Of a stretch of DNA of 64,000 nucleotides, positions 8,556 to 16,493 are shown one piece after another (within the stretch, counting starts at the first letter, position 1; the number at the start of each line of letters is the position of its first letter). A model generated the notes under the pieces. The model saw only the letters and a program-made list of their open reading frames with translations, was not told where the DNA came from and searched no databases. The position numbers and the translations under genes were made by a program. The DNA is from Pseudomonadota bacterium. GTDB lineage: Bacteria; Pseudomonadota; Alphaproteobacteria; Rhizobiales; Hyphomicrobiaceae. The stretch covers positions 8,366 through 72,365 of the forward strand of contig JAFAFW010000015.1 of NCBI GenBank assembly GCA_023423275.1. Direction: 5' to 3'.

Positions 8556-9239
8556 ATGTCTGAGGGCGCCACGTCCGGCCTGAAGACCGTACATCTGACG
8601 CTGCCAGCGTCGACGGACGCGTTGCGCCAACTTGAAATCGGCAATGTCGTCTATCTTACCGGACGCGTCTTCACGGCGCGCGAAGGTGTCTACAAACGCG
8701 CCGTCGAAGACGGTTGCGGCCTTCCCGCCGCCCTTGCCGAACTCGGCAGCGCCAACTTCCATTGCTCACCGGCTGCATCGATCGAAGCCGACGGCAGCTA
8801 TAATGTCGGCGCGGTCACCGCAACCGCCTCGTTCCGTTTCGCCAAGTGGCTGGACGGCTGGTTCAAGCTGTCCGGCATCAACATCGTCATCGGCAAAGGC
8901 GGCATGACGAGCGAGACCTACAAGACCTCGTTCGTGCCGCACAACGCGATCTACCTCACCACCGTCGGCTATGGAACGGGCGCGCTTCTCGGGCGCGGCA
9001 TCAAGAAGGTTGCGGACGTTCACTGGCTGGATGAACTCGGCCTCGCACAGGCGATCTGGGTTCTCGACGTCGAGAACTTCGGGCCGTTCCTGGTCGAAAG
9101 CGATCTCGACGGCAATAGCCTGTTCGAACGCGAGAATGCGAAAATCGCACCGAACATCGACAAGCTGTACGCGGGCACGCGGCCTGCCACCCTGCGCCGC
9201 TACGGCGAGACCAATGATAAAACCGACGAGGTTATCTAA
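8556..9239 (+). CDS. class I fumarase / L(+)-tartrate dehydratase, beta subunit
   Basis: The 227-residue protein matches the C-terminal domain of class I fumarases, which is a separate subunit in two-gene versions. Family features include the LTGRVFTARE region, HCSPAAS and the GKGGM motif near 112-116. The start follows GAGAGGCAACGC and lies 10 bases after the alcohol dehydrogenase stop. It must pair with the alpha subunit at 6331-7293. The split arrangement is unusual because alpha and beta genes are normally adjacent. The last four residues before the stop are DEVI. Confidence 0.9.
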   Translation: MSEGATSGLKTVHLTLPASTDALRQLEIGNVVYLTGRVFTAREGVYKRAVEDGCGLPAALAELGSANFHCSPAASIEADGSYNVGAVTATASFRFAKWLDGWFKLSGINIVIGKGGMTSETYKTSFVPHNAIYLTTVGYGTGALLGRGIKKVADVHWLDELGLAQAIWVLDVENFGPFLVESDLDGNSLFERENAKIAPNIDKLYAGTRPATLRRYGETNDKTDEVI

Positions 9240-9262
9240 GCAGTTGGGGGCGCCAGTCTGCT

Positions 9263-9475
9263 TCAGTTATCCTCGTATTTGAACGAGAGCTTGAGCTTGA
9301 CTCGGTAAGCCTCGACTTTGCCATCCTCGATCACGAGATCCTGCTCGGTGACCTCCGCCACGCGCAAATCGCGTAGCGTCTTCGATGCTTTCTCAACCGC
9401 CGATTTCGCGGCTTTCTCCCACGAATCCGAGCTGGTTCCCACGAGTTCGATGATCTTGTAGATGCTCTCGGCCAT
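9263..9475 (-). CDS. dodecin, flavin-storage protein
   Basis: The 70-residue protein fits the dodecin fold in size and sequence: MAESIYKIIELVG, a single helix with SWEKAAKSAVEKA, and strands ending KVEAYRVKLKLSF. Dodecins assemble into dodecamers that bind riboflavin or FMN pairs. The start is fixed by GGGAGGACATT directly before the ATG; an upstream in-frame ATG lacks such a site. It converges on the beta-subunit gene and diverges from the thioesterase. Flavin storage beside flavin-using genes is reasonable but not shown. Confidence 0.9.
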   Translation of the reverse strand: MAESIYKIIELVGTSSDSWEKAAKSAVEKASKTLRDLRVAEVTEQDLVIEDGKVEAYRVKLKLSFKYEDN

Positions 9476-9612
9476 AATGTCCTCCCATAGCAAGAGACGC
9501 ATTCAACCAGGCGCTTGTACAGAACCTTCCGGAGCTCACTGAGCTTAGGCCTTCCAAAGACCGCGGACAACAGGCAGCTTGCGACTGAGATCGGGATGAC
9601 ATTGGAGCTGAG

Positions 9613-10065
9613 ATGACAGACGAGACCCCGCCGCGCATACGCGCGAGCTATCATCACTGGACCACGGTCTCGATCCGCTATTGTGATCAAGATCCGATCG
9701 GGCACATCAACAATACGGCGATGGCAGCCTACATCGAGCAGGCGAGAGTCGCCCTGCTCTATCCGGTGCTGCGCGAAGTGGCTGGCCCGCACTACGAACT
9801 CGTGATCGCGCGGCTTGTCATCGAATACCTGAAAGAGCTCAGTTTTCCGGGCAATATCGAGGTCGGCACGCGGATCGCGCGCATCGGCGGCAAATCATTC
9901 CTGTTGCACCACGGCGTCTTCAAGGCTGGCGACGAGGAATGTGCAGGCACGGCAGAATGCACGATGGTCTTCTTTGAAACGCAGCAAAGACAGTCCGTCC
10001 TTCCCCCAAAGGATGTGCGGCAGGCGATGGAAGAGTTCGTCCGGGCACAGCCTGCCTCAGGATGA
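9613..10065 (+). CDS. acyl-CoA thioesterase, 4-hydroxybenzoyl-CoA thioesterase family
   Basis: The 150-residue hotdog-fold protein carries the family motif YCDQDPIGHINN (24-35), with the acidic catalytic position at Asp25/Asp27 and GHINN closing the active site. It would hydrolyse an acyl-CoA thioester. Substrate preference cannot be read from the sequence. It is preceded by GGAGCTGAG and is divergent from dodecin. The strong hairpin terminator at 10184-10229 could also stop this transcript, but an EcfG-type promoter lies between the two. Confidence 0.9.
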   Translation: MTDETPPRIRASYHHWTTVSIRYCDQDPIGHINNTAMAAYIEQARVALLYPVLREVAGPHYELVIARLVIEYLKELSFPGNIEVGTRIARIGGKSFLLHHGVFKAGDEECAGTAECTMVFFETQQRQSVLPPKDVRQAMEEFVRAQPASG

Positions 10066-10115
10066 CAGGCAAGTGTTGCCTATCGATCTCATCGCTCTCC
10101 AATTGCTTCAACTTG

Positions 10116-10140
10116 GGAACCAGGTAACCATTCGAACGTT
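10116..10140 (+). promoter_or_regulatory. EcfG-type general stress promoter
   Basis: GGAAC at 10116-10120 and CGTT at 10137-10140 are separated by exactly 16 bases, the published consensus for alphaproteobacterial EcfG/SigT promoters (GGAAC-N16/17-CGTT). It starts 50 bases after the thioesterase stop and points at an interval with no gene and a strong terminator. Confidence 0.65.
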
Positions 10141-10146
10141 GAGTTG

Positions 10147-10229
10147 TGCCGAGCGCATCTGCCGCTCGGGGGCAGCGGGGCCGAACCCCGGAGGAAGCGT
10201 ATCAATCGCTTCCTCCGGGGTTATTTTTT
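10147..10229 (+). ncRNA. candidate stress-induced small RNA 1
   Basis: The interval runs from the expected start, about seven bases after the CGTT element, to the T-tract of a strong terminator, giving about 80 nt. It has no useful reading frame. It folds into a 7-bp stem (10149-10155 with 10163-10169, loop CATCTGC), a G-rich linker, and the 16-bp terminator stem. Its first bases share TTGTGCC with candidate RNA 2 near 34.56 kb. Promoter, two stem-loops and a U-tail are the usual make-up of a trans-acting sRNA. Expression is not shown. Confidence 0.55.
10184..10229 (+). terminator. strong rho-independent terminator
   Basis: A perfect 16-bp stem (10184-10199 with 10207-10222) encloses the loop TATCAAT and is followed by A and six Ts (10224-10229). 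There is no T-tract on the other strand, so it acts rightward. It overlaps the stop codon of the leftward cytochrome c gene by two bases. Confidence 0.85.
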
Positions 10230-10619
10230 GGGTGCCGCCGTGGCGGAAAACTGCCGGAGATACGATGGCTTGTCCGGTTGTAGACTGTCGATATATGCAA
10301 GCAGCGCGCGGGCGTCCTCATGCGTGAACTCGAACATCGGCATTTCGTCGTGTCCGGAAATCACGCCTGTCGCCAGCGCGTCGGCAAGCATCGGTATCGG
10401 AAAATCCTCGTACAGTTCGCGGAATGGCGGGGTGATCGGATGCGCGGCCTCATCCGACAGGCCCACGGCATGACATTGTCCACATTTTGCCAGCGCCAGC
10501 TGGGCGCCCTGGGCAATGAGTTCCTGCTTTACGTCAATCGCACCGGCAGAAAGCCCGTATAGCGCGACGGCACAGAGCAAGAACGCACCACCAAGCGTCC
10601 GTCTCAATAGCATTTGCAT
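10221..10619 (-). CDS. small periplasmic c-type cytochrome
   Basis: The 132-residue protein has an N-terminal signal (MLLRRTLGGAFLLCAVALYG) and one heme c motif, CGQCH (46-50). Methionines in DEMPMF (93 and 95) are candidates for the sixth heme ligand. One heme and this length fit a class I electron carrier. The start used is the ATG at 10619, directly before the signal peptide; a longer in-frame start exists. It follows the carboxymuconolactone-decarboxylase-family gene by about 50 bases on the same strand and may be cotranscribed with it. Confidence 0.85.
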   Translation of the reverse strand: MQMLLRRTLGGAFLLCAVALYGLSAGAIDVKQELIAQGAQLALAKCGQCHAVGLSDEAAHPITPPFRELYEDFPIPMLADALATGVISGHDEMPMFEFTHEDARALLAYIDSLQPDKPSYLRQFSATAAPKK

Positions 10620-10669
10620 TGCTTCACAAGGTTTCAGAACACCGCCAGCACTCAATCGCGACCTGCGCC

Positions 10670-11053
10670 TCACGCCTTCTTATCGAGTTCCGCGAATACT
10701 TTGCGCGCGATGCGGAAACACTCGACACCGGCGGGCATCCCCGCATAAACCGCGATCTGGTGCAGGATGGACTGGATCTCATCGCGCGTGACGCCATTGC
10801 GAATCGCACCGCGCAAGTGCAGTTCCCATTCCTCCATGCGGTTGACGCCCGCGATCAGTCCCAGGTTGATCATCGAGCGCGTCTTCGCCGGAATCCGCTC
10901 GTCGCCCCAGATGGTTCCCCAGCAGTACTCGTTCAGCATATCCTGAAAAGGACGGTTGAAGTCGTCTGCGCTCGCCAGAGCTTTTTCGACATATTCCTCG
11001 CCGAGGACGGACTTCCGCTTCGCCAGCCCGATTTCCCACTTCTTCTTGTCCAT
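10670..11053 (-). CDS. carboxymuconolactone decarboxylase family protein
   Basis: The 127-residue all-helical protein matches the CMD fold. The core WELHLRGAIRNGVTRDEI contains the conserved His and the G-T-x-E-I turn. In beta-ketoadipate pathways such proteins decarboxylate 4-carboxymuconolactone; relatives are AhpD-like. It lacks the CxxC of AhpD, so the decarboxylase branch is more likely. No other protocatechuate-pathway gene is nearby. It starts after GGGAGAGTGGG and precedes the cytochrome c gene. Confidence 0.88.
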   Translation of the reverse strand: MDKKKWEIGLAKRKSVLGEEYVEKALASADDFNRPFQDMLNEYCWGTIWGDERIPAKTRSMINLGLIAGVNRMEEWELHLRGAIRNGVTRDEIQSILHQIAVYAGMPAGVECFRIARKVFAELDKKA

Positions 11054-11190
11054 CCCACTCTCCCTGTATTTGCCGATGCTCAGCGGCGGCGACTACTGTA
11101 TATGACACTGGCTCGTCGAGTCATCGGCAGGACCGTCTCGCTCAATCCCGCCGCCTTGTTCCAACGCAGCCGGCATCGTAACGCAGTCGC

Positions 11191-12390
11191 ATGTCCATAT
11201 TCGGCATTCCCAACCCGCGCAATGTAGGACTTCTGGCCCTCGCGCAGGGTTTCTTCATGTCGGTTCAGTCGATGGCCATCGCCACGACACCGCTTGCAGG
11301 ATACACGCTGCTCGACGTCGATAAGACGTTATCGACATTACCGATCTCACTCGTCCATTTCTCGATCATGCTGACAACGGTTCCTGCATCCTTGCTGATG
11401 GGCAGGATCGGACGTCGTGGCGGCTTCACGGTCGGCGCGCTGTGTGGTGTGATATCCGGTCTCGTCTCGCTCAGCGCCATCTACTTCCAAAGCTTCGTCC
11501 TTCTATGCCTCGGATCGATGTTCCAGGGTATGGCCGCAGCGTTCGCGTGGTACTTTCGCTTTGCGGCCGCTGATGCGGCTGAACCGGCCCTACGACCGAA
11601 AGTGATATCGCTGGTGATGCTAGGCGGCGTCCTCGCCGGCTTTCTCGGGCCGCAAACCGCGAAGTGGACGGTTCACTGGCTCGATCCCCTGGTCTTTGCC
11701 GGCGTCTATGTCATGGTGTCGGTGTTTTCGCTCATCGTGATGGTGCTCGTACAGGGCATCAATATCCCGGCGCTAAGCGTGGCGGAGAAGGCCGCGGGCG
11801 GCCGGCCGATGAGCAAAATCATACGACAGCCGGCCTATATCGTGGCGCTCATGTCTTCGATGTGCGGCTACGGCGTGATGACGCTCGTGATGTCCGCAAC
11901 GCCGCTCGCAATGCTGGCCTGCGGGTTCGGCTTCGGCGACAGCGCCACCGTGATCCAGGGACACGTCATCGCGATGTTCCTGCCCTCATTCTTCACCGGC
12001 AGCCTGATTCAACGCTTCGGCGTGCTGACGGTCATCGCCTGCGGGGCTCTCATTCAAATCCTGTGTGCCATTACGAACCTCATCGGCATTGAGTTCTGGA
12101 ATTTCTTCGTCGCAAACGTTCTTGTCGGGCTCGGATGGAATTTCACTTTCGTCGGTGGGACCACCCTGTTGACGAGCACCTACCACCCGGCAGAACGCGC
12201 CAAAGTTCAAGGGAGCCACGACTTCGCGGTCTATGGAACGACGGCCGTTGCCGCCGGTGCCTCGGGCGTGCTGCAAGCCAACATCGGATGGACCGTGGTG
12301 AACATCGCCGCGCTGCCGATGATGGGCATTGTGCTGTGTGCAGCCATCTGGCTGATGCGGCACCGGCCGCACAACGCACCTTGGCTTTGA
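11191..12390 (+). CDS. major facilitator superfamily transporter
   Basis: The 399-residue protein has about twelve hydrophobic helices. The loop-2/3 motif GRIGRRGG, near residue 72, is the MFS signature. N-terminal and C-terminal halves are similar in length, with a central basic loop around KAAGGRPMSK. There is no clear Shine-Dalgarno before the ATG. It lies divergent from the CMD-cytochrome pair. The substrate is unknown; proximity to C4-dicarboxylate enzymes suggests an organic acid, which is inference only. Confidence 0.88.
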   Translation: MSIFGIPNPRNVGLLALAQGFFMSVQSMAIATTPLAGYTLLDVDKTLSTLPISLVHFSIMLTTVPASLLMGRIGRRGGFTVGALCGVISGLVSLSAIYFQSFVLLCLGSMFQGMAAAFAWYFRFAAADAAEPALRPKVISLVMLGGVLAGFLGPQTAKWTVHWLDPLVFAGVYVMVSVFSLIVMVLVQGINIPALSVAEKAAGGRPMSKIIRQPAYIVALMSSMCGYGVMTLVMSATPLAMLACGFGFGDSATVIQGHVIAMFLPSFFTGSLIQRFGVLTVIACGALIQILCAITNLIGIEFWNFFVANVLVGLGWNFTFVGGTTLLTSTYHPAERAKVQGSHDFAVYGTTAVAAGASGVLQANIGWTVVNIAALPMMGIVLCAAIWLMRHRPHNAPWL

Positions 12391-12402
12391 GGCTCGCCAG
12401 TA

Positions 12403-13023
12403 TTACGCGATCGACGGATGGAGCCGGGGTTTCAGGCCAATCCGTAGCAGCGCGACAATCGCAGGCGGCGTGAGCACATCAACGATCTGCGCGGATGCGG
12501 CAGGCTCGCCTCGGCGATAACCGTCCGGCGTCCAGCCATGCAGTTGCCTTTCATTGAGCAGGTGCGGCTCACCAGCGAGCCTCACTATGCAGCCGGACGG
12601 CAAATCACCCAGCGCCGCGCGGAAGCTTCGCTTCGCACCATCCGGCATCAGGCGCTCGGTGTGGAGGACACGGTCCATCCGATCCACCTTCGGGCGCTCA
12701 TCGACACCCTCCATCTTCGCCCACAGCGACGCGAACGCAACGGCATCGGCGCGCCGGCACTCGAAACACGGGCGATGCCCGGCGGACAGCGCGGTCGCTT
12801 CATCCAGGAAGAACAGCTCAGTGTAGAGGCGTTCGGCCATCACCTCGCGATGCCGGCCGTTAAACTCCAGCTCACAGCAGATCCACTGACGGGACACCCA
12901 GCGGCGTCCCGTCAACGTCTTGTCGGATTGGTGCAGGCAACCGCCGCGATTGCCCATCATCGTTCCGCGCGCCGGCGTCGCGATGATATCCCCCTCAGGT
13001 GTCACACGGTTCTGAAGAGGCAT
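12403..13023 (-). CDS. uncharacterised protein with an Ada-like zinc-binding motif
   Basis: The 206-residue protein is not recognised as a named enzyme. Its middle contains TALSAGHRPCFECRR (about 79-93), which resembles the AGFRPCxRC half of the metal site of Ada, the methylphosphotriester repair domain. Upstream cysteines in GGCLHQ and WICCEL could supply the other ligands. The second half is Arg-rich without a DNA-binding motif I recognise. It is convergent with the MFS gene and lies 12 bases downstream of argG on the same strand, so it may be cotranscribed. The function is unknown. Confidence 0.75.
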   Translation of the reverse strand: MPLQNRVTPEGDIIATPARGTMMGNRGGCLHQSDKTLTGRRWVSRQWICCELEFNGRHREVMAERLYTELFFLDEATALSAGHRPCFECRRADAVAFASLWAKMEGVDERPKVDRMDRVLHTERLMPDGAKRSFRAALGDLPSGCIVRLAGEPHLLNERQLHGWTPDGYRRGEPAASAQIVDVLTPPAIVALLRIGLKPRLHPSIA

Positions 13024-13035
13024 GGCTTCCCGCGC

Positions 13036-14277
13036 CTACGATTTGCGATCGCGTTGTCCCAGGGTCCGTAAGCGCAGGGCATTGAGGCGGATGAAGCCCT
13101 CCGCATCCTTCTGGTCATAGGCGCCGCGGTCGTCTTCGAAGGTGACGAGCGTCGACGAGTACAGCGACTTCGGGCTGGTACGGCCGATGACGATCACGTT
13201 GCCCTTGTAGAGCTTGAGGCGGACTTCGCCTTCGACATGCTCCTGGCTCTTGTCGATCAGTGCCTGCAGCATCTCGCGCTCCGGGCTGAACCAGAAGCCG
13301 TTGTAGATCAGCTCCGCATAGCGCGGCATGATCTCGTCTTTCAGATGCGCGGCACCACGGTCGAGCGTGATCGATTCCATGGCGCGATGCGCGGCGAGCA
13401 GGATCGTGCCGCCCGGCGTCTCGTACACACCGCGCGACTTCATGCCGACGAAGCGGTTCTCGACCAGATCAAGACGGCCGATGCCGTTGTCGCGACCCAG
13501 CGCGTTGAGCTGCGTCAGCAGCTCAGCCGGTGACAGTTTCTTGCCATTGATGCTGACGGCATCACCGCGCTGGAAGCCGATGGTGATGATGGTCGGCTTG
13601 TCCGGCGCTTCCTCGGGGCTGATGGTGCGCTGATAGACGATCGGCGGCGGCTCGACGCCCGGATCTTCCAGTACTTTGCCCTCGGACGACGAATGCAGCA
13701 GGTTGGCGTCCACCGAGAACGGCGCCTCGCCTTCCTTGTCTTTGGCAATCGGGATCTGATGCGCGCGCGCGAACTCCAGCAGTTCCTCGCGGCCCTTGAA
13801 CGACCACTCGCGCCACGGCGCGATGATGCGGATGCCCGGCTCCAGAGCGTAATAACCCAGCTCGAAGCGCACCTGATCGTTGCCCTTGCCGGTGGCGCCA
13901 TGGCAAACGGCATCCGCGCCGGTCTTGCGTGCGATCTCGATCTGGCGCTTGGCGATCAGCGGTCGTGCGATGGAGGTGCCGAGCAGGTAGACGCCCTCGT
14001 ACACCGCGTTGGCGCGGAACATCGGGAACACGAAGTCGCGAACGAATTCCTCGCGCAGATCGTCGATGAAGATGTTCTCGGGCTTGATGCCCATCAGCTC
14101 GGCCTTGCGCCGCGCGGGTTCCAGTTCCTCACCCTGTCCGAGATCGGCGGTGAACGTCACCACCTCGCACTTGTAGGTTTCCTGAAGCCACTTCAGGATG
14201 ATCGACGTATCGAGACCGCCCGAATATGCGAGCACGACCTTGGAGACCTTGTCCCCGCCGGACTTTCCAGCCATCAC
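13036..14277 (-). CDS. argG: argininosuccinate synthase
   Basis: The 413-residue enzyme joins citrulline and aspartate with ATP in arginine biosynthesis. The N-type pyrophosphatase loop AYSGGLDTS lies near residues 16-24. Other family segments include CHGATGKGNDQVRFE and SVDANLLHSSSEG. Length and colinearity are normal for the bacterial enzyme. Two ATG codons in tandem (14277 and 14274) are possible starts, with only a weak AAGG upstream. The cytosolic location is standard. Confidence 0.97.
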   Translation of the reverse strand: MMAGKSGGDKVSKVVLAYSGGLDTSIILKWLQETYKCEVVTFTADLGQGEELEPARRKAELMGIKPENIFIDDLREEFVRDFVFPMFRANAVYEGVYLLGTSIARPLIAKRQIEIARKTGADAVCHGATGKGNDQVRFELGYYALEPGIRIIAPWREWSFKGREELLEFARAHQIPIAKDKEGEAPFSVDANLLHSSSEGKVLEDPGVEPPPIVYQRTISPEEAPDKPTIITIGFQRGDAVSINGKKLSPAELLTQLNALGRDNGIGRLDLVENRFVGMKSRGVYETPGGTILLAAHRAMESITLDRGAAHLKDEIMPRYAELIYNGFWFSPEREMLQALIDKSQEHVEGEVRLKLYKGNVIVIGRTSPKSLYSSTLVTFEDDRGAYDQKDAEGFIRLNALRLRTLGQRDRKS

Positions 14278-14400
14278 CAGACCTTGTTGTCAGACTTGTT
14301 CCATGAACCCAATTTGCGGCGCACTATAGGCCGCAGGCTCCTCACGTCCAAGGGCCGCGGTGAGCCGTTGACGATGGTACGTTGTCCCGGGGGTTAACGC

Positions 14401-15000
14401 ATGCCGCGCATCGATTTCTGGTACGATCCCGCCTCGTCCTATTCGTTCCTGTCAGCGTTGCGGATCGAGGAGATGACGCGACAGGCCGGCGTTGGGCTGA
14501 TCTGGCGTCCCTTCCTGCTCGGCCCGATCTTCAAGGAACAGGGCTGGACGACCTCGCCGTTCAATCTCTATCCGGCCAAAGGGCGATATATGGTCCGTGA
14601 TATCGAGCGCATCGCCGCGAGCCGGGGCCTTGGCTTTCACCTACCTGCGGTTTTCCCTGCCAACAGCCTCAAAGCTGCCCGCACCGCCATGGTCGGGGCG
14701 GAGGACGGTTGGATCGCCCCCTTTACGCGCGCGCTGTTTACCGCCCAGTTCGTCGACCGCGCCGATATCAGTGACCAGAAGGTTCTCGAGCGGATTCTCG
14801 ATGATCTCGGGCTCGATGCCACGGCCGTTCTGCGGCAAACGGAAAGCCTGGATCTCAAGCAGAAGCTCAAGGACCAGACGGCAGAAGCCGCGCGGCTGGG
14901 CGTCTTCGGCGCTCCGACCTTCACTGCGCACGATGAGATCTTCTGGGGAGACGATCGGCTTGAACAGGCACTTGATTGGGCCCTGCGGCGCAGTCAATAA
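14401..15000 (+). CDS. 2-hydroxychromene-2-carboxylate isomerase family (DsbA/GST-kappa fold)
   Basis: The 199-residue protein begins RIDFWYDPASSYSFL, the hallmark of NahD-type glutathione-dependent isomerases, in which a Ser replaces the CxxC of DsbA. A second family element is GVFGAPTF near 163-170, with the cis-proline. NahD acts in naphthalene catabolism, but many alphaproteobacteria carry orphan homologues, and no other aromatic ring-cleavage genes are here. The precise substrate is therefore open. It stands alone between argG (divergent) and a secreted small protein. Confidence 0.88.
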   Translation: MPRIDFWYDPASSYSFLSALRIEEMTRQAGVGLIWRPFLLGPIFKEQGWTTSPFNLYPAKGRYMVRDIERIAASRGLGFHLPAVFPANSLKAARTAMVGAEDGWIAPFTRALFTAQFVDRADISDQKVLERILDDLGLDATAVLRQTESLDLKQKLKDQTAEAARLGVFGAPTFTAHDEIFWGDDRLEQALDWALRRSQ

Positions 15001-15050
15001 TCCTCAGACGTGTGAGAGTCTCGTCTCACAGCGGTAACGGCGGGGGAGCC

Positions 15051-15365
15051 ATGAACACCGTTTGCAGATCTGTGTGTCTCGGCATGATGGGATTGGCCGT
15101 CAGCCTATTCGGCGCTGAAGCCATCGCTCAGCAGCCATCGACAACACCCGCCGCGAAGACGGCTCCGGCGACGCCCAAAGCTCCGGCCGCAAAGGCCAAG
15201 GTAAAGACCAAAGCCAAGACCGCGTCGGCCTGCAAGGGTCTGGAGCAGAAGGCGTGCGCGGCAAAGTCAGAGTGCAGTTGGATCGCCGCGACCAAACGCA
15301 AGGATGGCAAGCAGGTCAAAGCCTATTGCCGGACCAAGTCGGCACGGGCCGCCACCAAAAGCTAG
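15051..15365 (+). CDS. small secreted Lys/Ala/Pro-rich protein
   Basis: The 104-residue product has a signal peptide (about 1-27, ending near AEAIAQQ). A low-complexity stretch rich in Ala, Pro, Lys and Thr follows. A compact C-terminal part has four cysteines (ACKGLE, KACAAK, SECSW, AYCRT). The cysteine spacing suggests two disulfides. The start is chosen for the GGGGGAG ribosome site. I do not recognise the family. It overlaps the next, convergent gene by four bases at the 3' ends. Confidence 0.65.
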   Translation: MNTVCRSVCLGMMGLAVSLFGAEAIAQQPSTTPAAKTAPATPKAPAAKAKVKTKAKTASACKGLEQKACAAKSECSWIAATKRKDGKQVKAYCRTKSARAATKS

Positions 15366-15937
15366 TGCCGCGTCGCGGGCCACGCGAAAAACGTGTCCAG
15401 AGCCATAGCCTGAGGCGGGACGGCGACCGTTGCCACGACCTCGTTCGGGAATGTGAACTGGGCCACGGCATGACCGCTCTCAGAACGGTAAGTCGCGAAC
15501 GTAGCCGGAGGGGTCGGCGGCCGTGGAGGTGGGGGTGTTGGCGTCGTAGTCCACCCCGCCCACCAGGCGGGCGCCGGAGCAGGCATCATCATGAGCGCTG
15601 TCCAGGCCTGCCATGGCTGAAATGTGCCGAATAGCGGGTTGAGAGCGAACGGAGCCATCGGCATCCCGAACGCGGCAGGTGAAGCCATTGGCAGCCCAAA
15701 CCAGGACATATCAAACGGGTTCGGAGCAGGTGGGCGGTACCATGACCGGCCACCGGCGGAGGTCGCGCGGATCGAATCATTCCCCGTGCGGCTCGGCGGA
15801 GGCGCGCTGTCCGGCGCCGCAACTGCACTTGCCTGATTGACCAGGGCGGTCGACGCCGAGGCGCACGCCGTCATGCAACCGACGACGGCATCGCCCCATG
15901 CTTTTGCGAATGCGATTTGAAGATCAAGTCCGAGCAT
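15362..15937 (-). CDS. hypothetical Pro/Met/Trp-rich protein
   Basis: The 191-residue product begins with an amphipathic helix (LDLQIAFAKAWGDAV) followed by a Ser/Ala region. A long middle rich in Pro, Trp, Phe and Met (about 60-145) leads to a charged C terminus. The start is chosen at the ATG preceded by GGAGGTGGC; TTG or ATG codons up to 15976 are alternatives. Short helical N termini like this occur in phasin-like and granule-associated proteins, but the rest gives no match I can name. Confidence 0.6.
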   Translation of the reverse strand: MLGLDLQIAFAKAWGDAVVGCMTACASASTALVNQASAVAAPDSAPPPSRTGNDSIRATSAGGRSWYRPPAPNPFDMSWFGLPMASPAAFGMPMAPFALNPLFGTFQPWQAWTALMMMPAPAPAWWAGWTTTPTPPPPRPPTPPATFATYRSESGHAVAQFTFPNEVVATVAVPPQAMALDTFFAWPATRH

Positions 15938-16021
15938 TTCAGCCACCTCCCGGACAGCCATAGAAGCCATTCGCAACGATAGCTGATTTTTTGCGGTGCA
16001 GCAATATTCTGAAATATAGCG

Positions 16022-16459
16022 TTAACCAACTGTGGTCACGGCTGCCGGCCGTCCGGCAAAGCGCCCGGCGACGAGCCAATAGGCCAGCCCGCCCAGTCCC
16101 CCACCGATCAACAGCACCAACGTCATGAATCCCAGCACTATCAGCGGCGCGCTGATCCCCAGCTTGACGAGTTGCGCCACCAAGCCCAAGAGGCCGATCG
16201 CCACTCCAAAAGCTGCGTAAATGCCCGGGTTACGCCAACTCCACCGCTCGGCGAAGATCAATCCCACCAGCGCAAACGGAGCCGCGAACACGGCGCTATG
16301 AAGCGTCGCCAACAGCATCCAGATGGCGACTGCGGTGAGCCGCCCGTCGCCCACCCCGGCCAGGCTGGTCGGCGGCAGCACAAAGCTGACCTGAACCGCC
16401 GCACACACGACGCACGCGACAACGAAGCCGAAAAAGCAACGGGCAACCGCGCGGACCAT
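16022..16459 (-). CDS. hypothetical four-helix membrane protein
   Basis: The 145-residue protein has four predicted transmembrane segments, at about 7-29, 43-66, 79-99 and 106-130. No catalytic motif is visible. The start follows GGGGGAATT. It is the last of three leftward genes with rlmN and another small membrane protein, with gaps of a few tens of bases. The C-terminal GLAYWLVAGR resembles the end of the upstream neighbour (GFIYWLMAGR), so the two may be distant paralogues. The function is unknown. Confidence 0.65.
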   Translation of the reverse strand: MVRAVARCFFGFVVACVVCAAVQVSFVLPPTSLAGVGDGRLTAVAIWMLLATLHSAVFAAPFALVGLIFAERWSWRNPGIYAAFGVAIGLLGLVAQLVKLGISAPLIVLGFMTLVLLIGGGLGGLAYWLVAGRFAGRPAAVTTVG

Positions 16460-16493
16460 CCGGAATTCCCCCTGGCCGCCACGACAGCGGCAG

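Noticed and set aside
7388..8644. 418-codon minus-strand frame opposite the alcohol dehydrogenase
   Set aside because: The dehydrogenase has all zinc ligands; the opposing frame has no recognisable domain.
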